A DNA stretch of 36,949 nucleotides from positions 1-36,949 of IMG/VR virus record IMGVR_UViG_3300020180_000007. The stretch is one strand, 5' to 3'. This document shows, in pieces, positions 7,230 to 15,143 of this stretch. A model generated the notes under the pieces. That model saw nothing but the letters and a program-made list of their open reading frames with translations. It had not been told where the DNA came from and did not search any database. Source of the stretch: a virus. Made by a program: the position numbers and the translations under genes. How positions within the stretch are numbered: the stretch's first letter is position 1; every line of letters begins with the position of its first letter.

Positions 7230-7360
7230 ACACCGCCGCCGAGCCGACAGCAGGCCGAAGTTCGTGGGTCCCTCCTAGCCGATCCCTTTGCATGCGGTGC
7301 GTGGAGTCGCACAATTCTCACACACGCACCACGATTGCAAGCGTGTCGTCGTCCTGACCC
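7230..7360 (+). promoter_or_regulatory. Intergenic region before the terminase genes with an inverted repeat
   Basis: 131 bases without a gene at the boundary between early and structural genes. An 8-bp inverted repeat, GGTGCGTG (7296-7303) and CACGCACC (7323-7330), encloses 19 bases. The region could hold a late promoter or the packaging site (cos or pac), which usually lies next to the small terminase gene. No convincing -35/-10 pair was found. Confidence 0.4.
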
Positions 7361-8251
7361 ATGCAGCAGCCGTTTCTGACGCTCGCCCAGGCAAGCAAAG
7401 CGTGCGGTCTTGGAGAGCGGCAATTCCAGCGGGAGACCCGCGAGTGCGACGACGCCCTCGTGCAGATCGGGCCGCGCGGACAACGGACGGGGTACTCCCC
7501 CGAAGTCGTCGCCGATGTCTGGCGGTCGAGGATCGGTCGGGAGCAAACGAAGTGGCTCGACGCGTCCAGGCTCGACGACTGGGAGGAGCGGCACGTCCGC
7601 GCCAAGGCGCTGCAGGCGGAGCTGGCCCTCGCGGAGTCGCAGGGCCATCTGGTGCGGGCGGACCGGGTCAGGACGGCGCTGAACCACATCGGCAGCGTGC
7701 TGGCCACCGGCATGGAGCGGATGACCAACGAGGTCGGCCCGCACGCAGCGGCAATCCTCGCCGAGATCCTCGAAGAGACCGAGCGCACAATTGAGATCCA
7801 CCACACCGATCACGCCACAGATGGGGACCTCCCCGGGGACCTGGGCGAGAGCGATGCTGCGCCGCGCGATGAAGCCAGCGATCTACCGCCCGATGCCCCA
7901 GTGGGCCGAGGAGGAGTTCGTGCTGCCGGCGTCGACGCCGGTCTACGGCGCTGCGAAGTACCGTCTGGAAAGACAGCCAGCACACCGGCTGCTCCTCGAG
8001 GCGATCGCGCACAGCGGATACCGCGAGTTCGTGGTGATCGGGCCGAGCCAGTCGGGAAAGACGACCGTGGCGTTCGCGATCCCGTTGCTTTGGCATCTGT
8101 TCGAGCGCGGTCAGACGGTGGTCGCGGGGGTGCCGGATCTGGCACTGGTCAACGATCTGTGGCGAGACCGGATCCTGCCAGCGATCGAAGCGACCCGATA
8201 CCGGGAGTTCCTGCCGTCAAGCGGCGAGGGCACACGCGGAGGATCGGTTGA
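7361..8251 (+). CDS. Terminase small subunit (Nu1-like); 3' end uncertain
   Basis: The first about 145 residues form a small-subunit-like protein: a helix-turn-helix start (LTLAQASKACGLGERQFQRETREC) followed by a long helical segment with conserved-looking EL.LAESQGHLVRADRV and an acidic region. In the family this protein recognises the packaging site and feeds DNA to the large subunit. The frame has no stop until 8251, so as annotated (296 aa) it overlaps the large subunit by about 400 bases. Residues beyond about 170 look like a shadow of the large-subunit gene (Arg/Gly/Pro-rich). Either a true long overlap, a +1 frameshift joining the two subunits, or a base error near 7780-7860 is possible. 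Confidence 0.65.
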   Translation: MQQPFLTLAQASKACGLGERQFQRETRECDDALVQIGPRGQRTGYSPEVVADVWRSRIGREQTKWLDASRLDDWEERHVRAKALQAELALAESQGHLVRADRVRTALNHIGSVLATGMERMTNEVGPHAAAILAEILEETERTIEIHHTDHATDGDLPGDLGESDAAPRDEASDLPPDAPVGRGGVRAAGVDAGLRRCEVPSGKTASTPAAPRGDRAQRIPRVRGDRAEPVGKDDRGVRDPVALASVRARSDGGRGGAGSGTGQRSVARPDPASDRSDPIPGVPAVKRRGHTRRIG

Positions 8252-9833
8252 GAGCCGAGTCGACTTCCTCAACGGCGCCGTGCTGCGATTCATGACGGCG
8301 GGTTCAAACGACAAGGGGCGCGCGTCCTTCACCGCGGCAGCGCTGGTTGTGACCGAGGCCGAGGGCTTCGAGTTCTCCTCGGCGAAAAGCCGTGAGGCGA
8401 ACAAATTGGCGCAGCTCAAGGCCCGTCTCCGCGCGTCTCACGCGCTGGGCCGCAGCTACATCGAGTGCACCGTCACGACCGAAGAGGGTCTCGCGTGGCA
8501 GGAGTACCAGGCCGGAACCGCAAGCCGCATCGCGATCCCATGCCCCGCGTGCCAGCAACTCGTCTGTCCCGAGCGCGAGCACCTCGTTGGATGGCAGGAT
8601 GCAGAGGACGAGGTCTCCGCGATCGAGTCCGGCGCTATCGCCTGCCCGGGCTGCGGAGTGATCTGGACCGAGGCCCAGCGGATCGCCGCCAACCGCGCCG
8701 GTGTCCTGATCCACGCCGGTCAGGAGATCGACGAGAGCGGCAACATTGCCGGCACGCCGAAGAGGACGACGACCCTTGGGTTCCGCTGGAACGCGGCCAA
8801 CAACTGCCTGGTGCCAGTCGCCGAAGCAGCCCGTGAGGAGTGGCTTGCCGCGCGGCATCCCAACCGGGAAAACGAAGAGCGGAAGCTCTGCCAGTTCGTG
8901 TGGTGCCGGGCGTTCAAGCCTGAGAATCAGGGCGAGTCCGACATGCGGGCGACCGACATTCTCGCCCGCGTGTCATCTGAGCCGCGTGGAATCATCCCCT
9001 CATGGGCGACGGTGCTCACCGCCGGGATCGACCTCGGAAAGTGGCTCGCCCACTGGACCGTGATGGCCTGCTCACCTGCCGGCCGCACCCACATCGTTGA
9101 CTTCGGTCAGATTGAAATTCCATCGAACGCCATGACCATCGAGGCGGCACTGATGCTCGGCATGCGAGAGTTCGGCGATCTCTGCGCCGCCGGATGGGCA
9201 ACCGACACCAGCGGCAAGCGTCGCAGTCCTGCGCTCACATTCATCGACTCGGGATCGTGGCCTGACGCCGTGTACCAGTTCGCGACCGAGCAGGGCCCGA
9301 TGTTTCGCGCCGCGAAGGGTGTGGGTGTGGGGCAGTACGACAGCGGCAGCGGCGGCACCTCGGGCCGCGGCTACCACGCCCCGAAGACGACAGGCGCAGT
9401 GGTCGTCCAGATCGGCGACGGGTGGCATCTGGCCAGGCTCAAGGCCAGTGGAGTCCTGCTGGTCGAGGTGAACGTCGACCAGTGGAAGGGATGGGTGCAC
9501 GATCGCATCCGTACTCCACCAGGCCAGGAGGGCTCCCTGTCACTCTTCGCGGGTGAGCAACGTCAACTCATGCCGTTTGCCCGGCACTTGACGGCAGAAT
9601 CTCGAATCGAGGAATTCAACCCTCGGAAAGGAATGGTGGTGCGATGGGAAGCCAGATCGAAAGCGAACCACTGGGGCGATGCGACGATGCTGGCAGCCGT
9701 CGCGGCAGGCGCGCTCGGAGTCCGGGTCACACCACGGAGCCAGGGCGCGCAGGTGGTGGCGCGGAAGAGCCATCAAGGGCGTCCCGCATCCCAGCCACGG
9801 AAGAAGGTGAGCGGCGGCTGGCAGCGCCGGTAG
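7854..9833 (+). CDS. Terminase large subunit (GpA family)
   Basis: 659 residues from ATG 7854; TTG 7791, ATG 7821 and ATG 7869 are other starts. The ATPase Walker A GPSQSGKT is at about 63-70 and a Walker B-like LVVTEAEGFE follows. A CPAC...CPGC zinc motif typical of GpA proteins lies in the middle. The C-terminal nuclease half contains GIDLGKW and LTFIDSGSWPDAVYQF. The length is close to lambda GpA (641). The protein packages DNA into the procapsid and cuts it. It is followed with no gap by a small zinc-ribbon gene. Confidence 0.93.
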   Translation: MLRRAMKPAIYRPMPQWAEEEFVLPASTPVYGAAKYRLERQPAHRLLLEAIAHSGYREFVVIGPSQSGKTTVAFAIPLLWHLFERGQTVVAGVPDLALVNDLWRDRILPAIEATRYREFLPSSGEGTRGGSVESRVDFLNGAVLRFMTAGSNDKGRASFTAAALVVTEAEGFEFSSAKSREANKLAQLKARLRASHALGRSYIECTVTTEEGLAWQEYQAGTASRIAIPCPACQQLVCPEREHLVGWQDAEDEVSAIESGAIACPGCGVIWTEAQRIAANRAGVLIHAGQEIDESGNIAGTPKRTTTLGFRWNAANNCLVPVAEAAREEWLAARHPNRENEERKLCQFVWCRAFKPENQGESDMRATDILARVSSEPRGIIPSWATVLTAGIDLGKWLAHWTVMACSPAGRTHIVDFGQIEIPSNAMTIEAALMLGMREFGDLCAAGWATDTSGKRRSPALTFIDSGSWPDAVYQFATEQGPMFRAAKGVGVGQYDSGSGGTSGRGYHAPKTTGAVVVQIGDGWHLARLKASGVLLVEVNVDQWKGWVHDRIRTPPGQEGSLSLFAGEQRQLMPFARHLTAESRIEEFNPRKGMVVRWEARSKANHWGDATMLAAVAAGALGVRVTPRSQGAQVVARKSHQGRPASQPRKKVSGGWQRR

Positions 9834-9847
9834 CGGAGCCCCCGACC

Positions 9848-9994
9848 GTGCTGAGATACATGGGCCCGATCCGTCGGCCGCCGTGCCCACGGTGTCACGC
9901 GCCGCAGACAGTCGGCTACTCGACCAAGGGGCGCACTCGCTACTACCGCTGCGACGCTTGCAACCACCGATTCAAATGCCTTCGAGTTCGGTGA
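9848..9994 (+). CDS. Tiny zinc-ribbon protein, 48 aa
   Basis: GTG 9848 is supported by GGAG at 9835-9838; ATG 9860 is an alternative. CPRC and CDAC pairs enclose a YSTKGRTRYYR strand, the pattern of the zinc ribbon found at the N-terminus of some transposases and in small phage proteins. It contains little else. It lies between the terminase and the connector gene, so it may assist packaging or bind DNA; this is inference from position. Confidence 0.6.
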   Translation: MLRYMGPIRRPPCPRCHAPQTVGYSTKGRTRYYRCDACNHRFKCLRVR

Positions 9995-10018
9995 GCGGCG
10001 CCGTGTGAAAATGCAAGT

Positions 10019-10039
10019 CGTTACCCGCAGCGGGTAACG
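10019..10039. promoter_or_regulatory. Perfect 21-bp dyad before the head connector gene
   Basis: Arms CGTTACCCGC (10019-10028) and GCGGGTAACG (10030-10039) pair perfectly around one base. No T-run follows, so it looks more like a protein-binding operator or an mRNA processing/attenuation site than a terminator. It lies in the only gap (9995-10079) between the terminase and head genes. Confidence 0.6.
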
Positions 10040-10079
10040 AGGTCATTGATTCACATCACGGTCACGGCACGATCGCAAT

Positions 10080-10295
10080 GTGCCAGTCCCCACGGACCAA
10101 GAGATCCTCGACGGCCTTCGAACGGCGTTCCACGCCATCGTCGTTGGCCAGGCGCAGTCATACTCGGTGAACGGCCGGACCTTCACGGCCCACAACGTCT
10201 CCACGCTGGAGACCGCCATCTCCGCCTATGAGCGCCGCGTCAGCTCCGGCACTCGCCGGATGTTCGCGGCCGGCACCTTCCGGGGTTCGCGCTGA
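10080..10295 (+). CDS. gpW-like head-tail connector protein
   Basis: 71 residues from GTG 10080, close to lambda gpW (68). The sequence LRTAFHAIVVGQAQSYSVNGRTFTAH followed by STLETAISAYERRV matches the family pattern: helix, short beta hairpin with GR, then helix. In lambda gpW joins the portal to the tail after packaging. It lies directly before the portal gene, its usual place, and the stop overlaps the portal start (TGATG). Confidence 0.8.
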   Translation: MPVPTDQEILDGLRTAFHAIVVGQAQSYSVNGRTFTAHNVSTLETAISAYERRVSSGTRRMFAAGTFRGSR

Positions 10296-11860
10296 TGGCC
10301 AAACGGAAGGCCAAGCCCGTCTTGCTCACGCTCGCAGCCCGAGTGAAGCGAGCGCAGCAGCAACTGCTCCTCGAAGAGACGCAGCTCCGCCGCGACGCCC
10401 TGAAGATGCGGCGCGTCGCGCTGTCGACCTACCGCAGCGCCGAAAAGAACCGCACCAACAGGGACTGGCGAACCAAGCCGTCGAGTGCTGACAGCGCGAT
10501 CCTGCCAGACCTCTCGACTCTGGTCGAGCGGGCCCGAGCAGCCACCCGCGACGACTGCCTCGCCGCGTCGATCAAGCGAGCATTCGTGCGCAACGTCGTC
10601 GGCAAGGGGATCGGCTGCTACCCGGCGACCCTGGCAATCGGCGGCAGCGAGCTGTACGACACACAGGTCGGCCGAGCGTTCTGGGATTGGTCGTCGCGGC
10701 GCGAGCTCTGTGACATGGAGCGCCGCCGCTCCTTCGCGCAGGTCCAGCGCTGGGCGGTCGGCGAGATGATTGAAGCCGGTGACGCCTTCATCGTCATGTC
10801 GGAGGTGACTCAGCCCGACTGGTCCAAGCGACTCGTGCTCCAGCTCGTCGAGAGCGAGCAGCTCGATCGCTACAGGATCACCCACCACGACGACGACGAC
10901 GACATCACCCGCGACGTTCGTGGCGGCGTCGAGGTCGACCAGTATGGGGCCGCGGTCGCCTACTGGATTCACCCGCAGAATCCCCACGACTTCCGGGGCC
11001 GGCAGAGTGGCTTGCGCGTCACCGGCAACGACAGCGTCCGGATCATGGCGGACCGCGTCTGCCATGTCGCGGACCCAGAGCGTGCCCGCCAGACCCGCGG
11101 CGTGACCCGCTTCGCGCCGTCCCTCGGGCGATTGAGAAACCTCGACGACTACGACTTTGCGCAGGTCCTCGCGGCGAAGGCAGAGGCCTGCATCGGTCTG
11201 GTCATCAAGAGCCCGACAACGACACCGAATCTCCTTGGGATGGCTCAGCCGGTCGATGAGGACGGCGGCGCAACTCGCAAGGACACCGACGGGAACGACG
11301 AGCTGGCCATGCAGCCGCTCATGGTGGCGCGGCTCAACGAGGGAGAGGATATCACCGCCTTCACGCCGACCCGCCCGGGCGGCATGTACGAGCCCTTCCA
11401 TCGCACGCAGGCTCGCGTGATCGCCGCAGGCACCGGGATCTCATTCGACCAGGCGATGCGCGACTTCTCGCAGGGCACCTACTCGAGCCAGAGACAGGGC
11501 ATGCTCGAGGACCAGCGCGAGTACGAGCCGCTCCAGCAGCTCGTCATCGACTGTCTCTGCCGGCCGGTCTACGAGGCGTGGCTGAAGATCCAGGCGTGGA
11601 ACTTCGCGCTGCCAATCAGCGCGGCGAACCTGCTCGACCGGTGGTCGGTCTGGTCCTACGCAGACTGGCGACCAGATGGCTGGGCGTGGATCGATCCGAA
11701 GAACGAGGCCGATGCCACCACGCTCGAGCTCGATGCTGGCCTGACAACGAAGGCCCGCGTGCTCGCACGACGCGGAGAGGACTACCGCGAGATCGCACGA
11801 GAGCGAGCCGAGGAGATCGAGTTCGAGCGATCCCTCGGCCTACCCGGAACGATGCCATGA
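10295..11860 (+). CDS. Portal protein (lambda family)
   Basis: 521 residues, similar to lambda GpB (533). The N-terminal TYRSAEKNRTNRDW and SADSAILPDLSTLVERARAATRDD, the central FVRNVVGKGIGCYP, and the FDQAMRDFSQGTYSSQRQGMLEDQREYE segment are characteristic of lambda-family portals. The dodecameric portal forms the DNA entry channel at one capsid vertex. It is coupled to the connector upstream (TGATG) and to the protease/capsid gene downstream (ATGA). Confidence 0.93.
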   Translation: MAKRKAKPVLLTLAARVKRAQQQLLLEETQLRRDALKMRRVALSTYRSAEKNRTNRDWRTKPSSADSAILPDLSTLVERARAATRDDCLAASIKRAFVRNVVGKGIGCYPATLAIGGSELYDTQVGRAFWDWSSRRELCDMERRRSFAQVQRWAVGEMIEAGDAFIVMSEVTQPDWSKRLVLQLVESEQLDRYRITHHDDDDDITRDVRGGVEVDQYGAAVAYWIHPQNPHDFRGRQSGLRVTGNDSVRIMADRVCHVADPERARQTRGVTRFAPSLGRLRNLDDYDFAQVLAAKAEACIGLVIKSPTTTPNLLGMAQPVDEDGGATRKDTDGNDELAMQPLMVARLNEGEDITAFTPTRPGGMYEPFHRTQARVIAAGTGISFDQAMRDFSQGTYSSQRQGMLEDQREYEPLQQLVIDCLCRPVYEAWLKIQAWNFALPISAANLLDRWSVWSYADWRPDGWAWIDPKNEADATTLELDAGLTTKARVLARRGEDYREIARERAEEIEFERSLGLPGTMP

Positions 11861-14112
11861 ACACAACAACCCACATCAACGCCGGAATCCCATCGGTGCA
11901 CGCGATCCGATTGCGAGCATGTGGCGGCGCCGCTGGCCTCCAGGTCGATCGAATCGCTGGTGTGATCCGCAACGTGGCCGTCCTCACGGCCGGATTGACC
12001 AAGACCAGTGGCGGCGGCACCCCGCCATTCATGGTTGATGCGGTTGCGCTGCAGCAGATTGCAGACGCGATCAACAATCCAATGTCCCCCGTCCGCTCCC
12101 GCGTGACCCACGTGGAACTGACAGGCGAGGACGAACTCGACCGCGTCGTTGGCGCGTGGTCGAACGCTCGCATCGTCGGCGACCGTGTCGTCGCCGACTT
12201 CACGCTCGGCGCGTATGCAGCGCACTCCCCCACCGGAAATCTGCGGGAGTTCATCCTCGGGTTGGCCGAGGATGCCTCCGCCTGGGCAGGTGTCTCGATC
12301 TACTCGCCTGATGCCACGCTCGCCCCGGCAGACGTCGAGTCTGGTCGCGTCCTGCGGATCGGGACGCTTCGCGCAGTCGACTGGGTCGGCGAGCCTGCGG
12401 GCAACCCCGAGGGGATGCTCAGCGCCGCCACCACCACCACAGAACACCCGGGTGCCGCGTTGGCGCCCTCGACCGGGGCAGCGATGCCCCAAGGAGTTGT
12501 CATGTTCACTTCTGAGCAGATCGCATATCTGCGGACAATCGGGCTCCCCGAGGGCGCGTCCGACGAGGCAGTCACTGCATTCGTCGCCACGCTCACTCCG
12601 GAGCAGACTGCGGCGCTCAGCGCCGCCACCACCACCACCATCGACAGCGGCGCCGCTGCTGCGCCCGTGTCGGCATCCGCCGCCCCGGCAGGTGGCACCA
12701 CCATCTCGTTGGCCCGGCTCTCCGAGCTCAACGAGATTGCGCAGCTGGCCGGTCTCGGCGGCGACTTCGCCACCGAAATGGCCATCACCGGGAAGACCGT
12801 CCCCGAAGCACGCCAGATCGCGCTCGCGCGCAAGCGAGCCACCGGCGCGACCCGCGACCCGATCGCACTCAGCTCCACCGCCGGAACTCGGGTCAACGTC
12901 GGGCGCTACGAGAAGGGCGCTGCCCTCACCCAGGCTGTCAGTGACGCTCTGCTGCTCCGGGCCCGAGGCGGGCACACCCTGCATCGGTTCACCGACGCCG
13001 AGAACGTCTCGCTTGGCGGCCAGATCGTGCTCAGCGCAGACGGTCGCCCAGAGACCCGGCCGGCCCACGAGCTGGCCAGCCGCTTCCGCGGTCGCCAGCT
13101 GATCGAGATGGGCCGCGAATACCTCGTGCAGCTCGGCTGCCACAAGGCCGCCACGCTCTCGCGCAATGAAGTGACCAGCGTGTTGCTTAACAAGCACAAG
13201 TTCCGCCGCTTCACCGAACTTCACGGTGTGGCTCTGTCACACGCCACCGGCGACTTCCCGTTCATTCTCAGTGATGCAATGGGCAAGTCGATTCGCGCGG
13301 CCTACGTGACCGCTCCGCGGACCTGGGATCGGTGGGCCCGTCGCGCCACGGCTCCAGATTTCAAAGCGATCAGTCGCATGCAGCTCGGTGAGGCCCCGAC
13401 CCTTGAAAGCATGGAGCCGGGGGAGGAATACAAGTACGGCACCATGAGCGAATCACAGGAGACCTACCGCCTTGTGAAGTTCGGGAAGGGGTTGTCGTTC
13501 ACCCGTGAAATGATGATCAATGACGACCTCGGTGCGTTCGACCGCATTCCGACGGCGCTGGGTCGCGCTGGTGTCCGGATCGAGGAGACGTCCGCCTACG
13601 CCATCCTGACGGCTAACGCCGCGATGTCGGACGCGGTGAACCTGTTCGCGACGGGACACTCCAACCTCACCACCGGCGTCCCGAGCGTCACCGCTCTGGG
13701 CGCCATGCGTGCGGCACTGCGGAAGCAGACTCCACTGGGCGGCGATTCGTCCAATCCACTGGATCTCGATCTCGCAGTCATCGTCTGTCCTGCGGCACTG
13801 GAGACCGCGCTTCGGCAGCTCGTCGCCAGTGACGTCGACCCCGGCAAGAACAACGCGACCACGAACCCATTCAAGGGCCTTGAGGTCGTGTCGAGCGCTC
13901 GTCTGGATGCGACGAGTGCGACCGTCTACTACGGGTTCGCGTCCTTCGACGACATCGACACCGTGGAGCTGTCGTTCCTCGAAGGCGAAGAGGGGCTGGT
14001 CGTCGAACAGGAAGAGGACTTCGACACCGACACGATCAAGATCAAGGCGCGACACCACGTCGCCGCCAAGGCCATCGATCACCGCGGCATGGTCCGTTCT
14101 TCCGGCGCCTAA
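11857..14112 (+). CDS. Prohead protease - major capsid protein fusion
   Basis: 751 residues from ATG 11857, which overlaps the portal stop; the longer open frame is a shadow. Residues 1-185 resemble S78-type prohead protease domains, with candidate catalytic H85 (RVTHVEL) and S147 (WAGVSIYS). Residues 186-330 are an Ala/Thr/Pro-rich linker and a helical segment that may act as scaffold. Residues about 345-751 are the capsid protein (LHRFTDAENVSLGG through FTREMMINDDLGAFDRIP). Fused protease-capsid genes are known in tailed phages. An internal ribosome site could give the capsid part separately. A 22-bp direct repeat (near 12418 and 12617) encodes the two LSAATTTT stretches in the linker. Confidence 0.85.
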   Translation: MNTTTHINAGIPSVHAIRLRACGGAAGLQVDRIAGVIRNVAVLTAGLTKTSGGGTPPFMVDAVALQQIADAINNPMSPVRSRVTHVELTGEDELDRVVGAWSNARIVGDRVVADFTLGAYAAHSPTGNLREFILGLAEDASAWAGVSIYSPDATLAPADVESGRVLRIGTLRAVDWVGEPAGNPEGMLSAATTTTEHPGAALAPSTGAAMPQGVVMFTSEQIAYLRTIGLPEGASDEAVTAFVATLTPEQTAALSAATTTTIDSGAAAAPVSASAAPAGGTTISLARLSELNEIAQLAGLGGDFATEMAITGKTVPEARQIALARKRATGATRDPIALSSTAGTRVNVGRYEKGAALTQAVSDALLLRARGGHTLHRFTDAENVSLGGQIVLSADGRPETRPAHELASRFRGRQLIEMGREYLVQLGCHKAATLSRNEVTSVLLNKHKFRRFTELHGVALSHATGDFPFILSDAMGKSIRAAYVTAPRTWDRWARRATAPDFKAISRMQLGEAPTLESMEPGEEYKYGTMSESQETYRLVKFGKGLSFTREMMINDDLGAFDRIPTALGRAGVRIEETSAYAILTANAAMSDAVNLFATGHSNLTTGVPSVTALGAMRAALRKQTPLGGDSSNPLDLDLAVIVCPAALETALRQLVASDVDPGKNNATTNPFKGLEVVSSARLDATSATVYYGFASFDDIDTVELSFLEGEEGLVVEQEEDFDTDTIKIKARHHVAAKAIDHRGMVRSSGA
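12491..12504 (+). promoter_or_regulatory. Internal ribosome binding site and start in the protease-capsid gene
   Basis: AAGGAG (12491-12496) is followed after five bases by ATG 12502, in frame with the fusion (residue 216). It would yield a 536-residue scaffold-plus-capsid protein without the protease. Nested in-frame starts are used by lambda (C and Nu3) to make protease and scaffold in different amounts. The site sits exactly at the domain linker, which supports function. Confidence 0.7.
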
Positions 14113-14195
14113 GCACCACAGCAGATGCGTGGGTGGGCGCCGCGAGGCGCGCCGCCCAACACTGATTCACCGACTACAAACGAAAGGATTTGCAG

Positions 14196-14543
14196 ATGAA
14201 CGATTACCGACACGAGGGCCAGCGCATCAATCGCGTTGTCCCCACCGGCGGAGCCACCGGCGGGGACGTCTTTGCCCTCGCCACTGGAGCCACGGGCTTC
14301 CTTGGTGTCTGGCTGGACACCTACGCCGCCTCCGCTACTGGCGTCCTCCTCATCGAGGGCGTGTTTGAATTGCCGAAGGCGACTGGCGCCAGCACCGACT
14401 TTGCCGTCGGCCAGCTGGTGTACTGGGACGACGCCAGCAACCAGATCGAGCACACCGCGACCGGCAACGTTCGCGCTGGGCGGTGCGTTGAATTGACGAC
14501 CACCTCGGCGACGACCTGCCTGGTCAAGATCAACCTTCCCTGA
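14196..14543 (+). CDS. Head decoration protein (DUF2190-like)
   Basis: 115 residues. ATG 14196 is preceded by GAAAGGA seven bases upstream. The sequence (INRVVPTGGATGGDVFALATG, LLIEGVFELPKATGASTDFAVGQLVYWDD, VRAGRCVELTTTSATTCLVKINLP) matches the DUF2190 family of small beta-rich proteins found just after capsid genes in phages, thought to trim or stabilise the capsid surface. The gap from 14113 to 14195 separates it from the capsid gene, and a strong hairpin follows it. Confidence 0.8.
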   Translation: MNDYRHEGQRINRVVPTGGATGGDVFALATGATGFLGVWLDTYAASATGVLLIEGVFELPKATGASTDFAVGQLVYWDDASNQIEHTATGNVRAGRCVELTTTSATTCLVKINLP

Positions 14544-14557
14544 TTCACTCTCCTCCA

Positions 14558-14589
14558 CGGACCGAGGCGCGGACACGCACCTCGGTCCG
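14558..14589 (+). terminator. Hairpin after the decoration gene
   Basis: Arms CGGACCGAGG (14558-14567) and CCTCGGTCCG (14580-14589) pair perfectly over a 12-base loop. Only a weak T-rich end (cttgc) follows, so it may be an inefficient terminator that lowers expression of the sugar genes relative to the abundant head proteins. Confidence 0.6.
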
Positions 14590-14594
14590 CTTGC

Positions 14595-15143
14595 ATGCTG
14601 GTCTCCCTCCTGAGCTGCGGTCCTTCGCTCTGCGCGTTCGATGACGCGCGGCGCGGTGATCTCGTCATCGGGGTCAACGGCGCGGCATGTCGGCACGCCT
14701 GCGACTGGTGGAGTATCGGCGACGACCAGACCATCCTGCGGCACTCACTCGACGCCGATGATCCAGTCGTCGGACGTCCGCACGTCTCGACCATGTCCCC
14801 ATCGATGCACCGCATCAAGGAGAGCTATCCGGCGGTGCACGCACATCGGGACTGGATCACATGGGAGCAGCTCCGCGACTCGGTCAGCGCTCCCCATAGC
14901 GGCTGGGATCAGTGGTCCGCCCCTGCGGCCCTGGTCCTCGCCGTGCACCTCGGCGCGACCACGATCGCAGTCTTTGGTGTCGACATGATCGGCTCCGCCG
15001 ACTTCGCCGGCCGGGCCCACAAGCGGTTCAACGAGCAGCGATGGGTCCGTGAGCGAAGGTCATGGGACAGTGCCTTGACTCTGTGCGGCGCCGCCGGCGT
15101 GACCGTGCATCGGTCACCTCTGTCGGAGGAGGTGGCGACATGA
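14595..15143 (+). CDS. MAF/DUF115-like sugar transferase-type protein
   Basis: 182 residues. The N-terminus SLLSCGPSLCAFDDARRGDLVIGVNG has the GPS motif and strand order of the MAF_flag10/DUF115 family, some members of which attach nonulosonic acids to flagellins. The C-terminal half has ALVLAVHLGATTIAVFGVDMIG, also typical of that family. The next gene makes an activated sugar of just this class, so the two likely act together: one makes a CMP-sugar, the other transfers it. A target among virion proteins or the host envelope is inference. It is shorter than cellular MAF proteins. No clear ribosome site precedes ATG 14595. Confidence 0.6.
   Translation: MLVSLLSCGPSLCAFDDARRGDLVIGVNGAACRHACDWWSIGDDQTILRHSLDADDPVVGRPHVSTMSPSMHRIKESYPAVHAHRDWITWEQLRDSVSAPHSGWDQWSAPAALVLAVHLGATTIAVFGVDMIGSADFAGRAHKRFNEQRWVRERRSWDSALTLCGAAGVTVHRSPLSEEVAT

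Noticed and set aside
9848-9994. Transposase remnant, from its zinc ribbon
   Set aside because: No further transposase sequence, terminal inverted repeats or target duplication were seen; a stand-alone ribbon protein is simpler.
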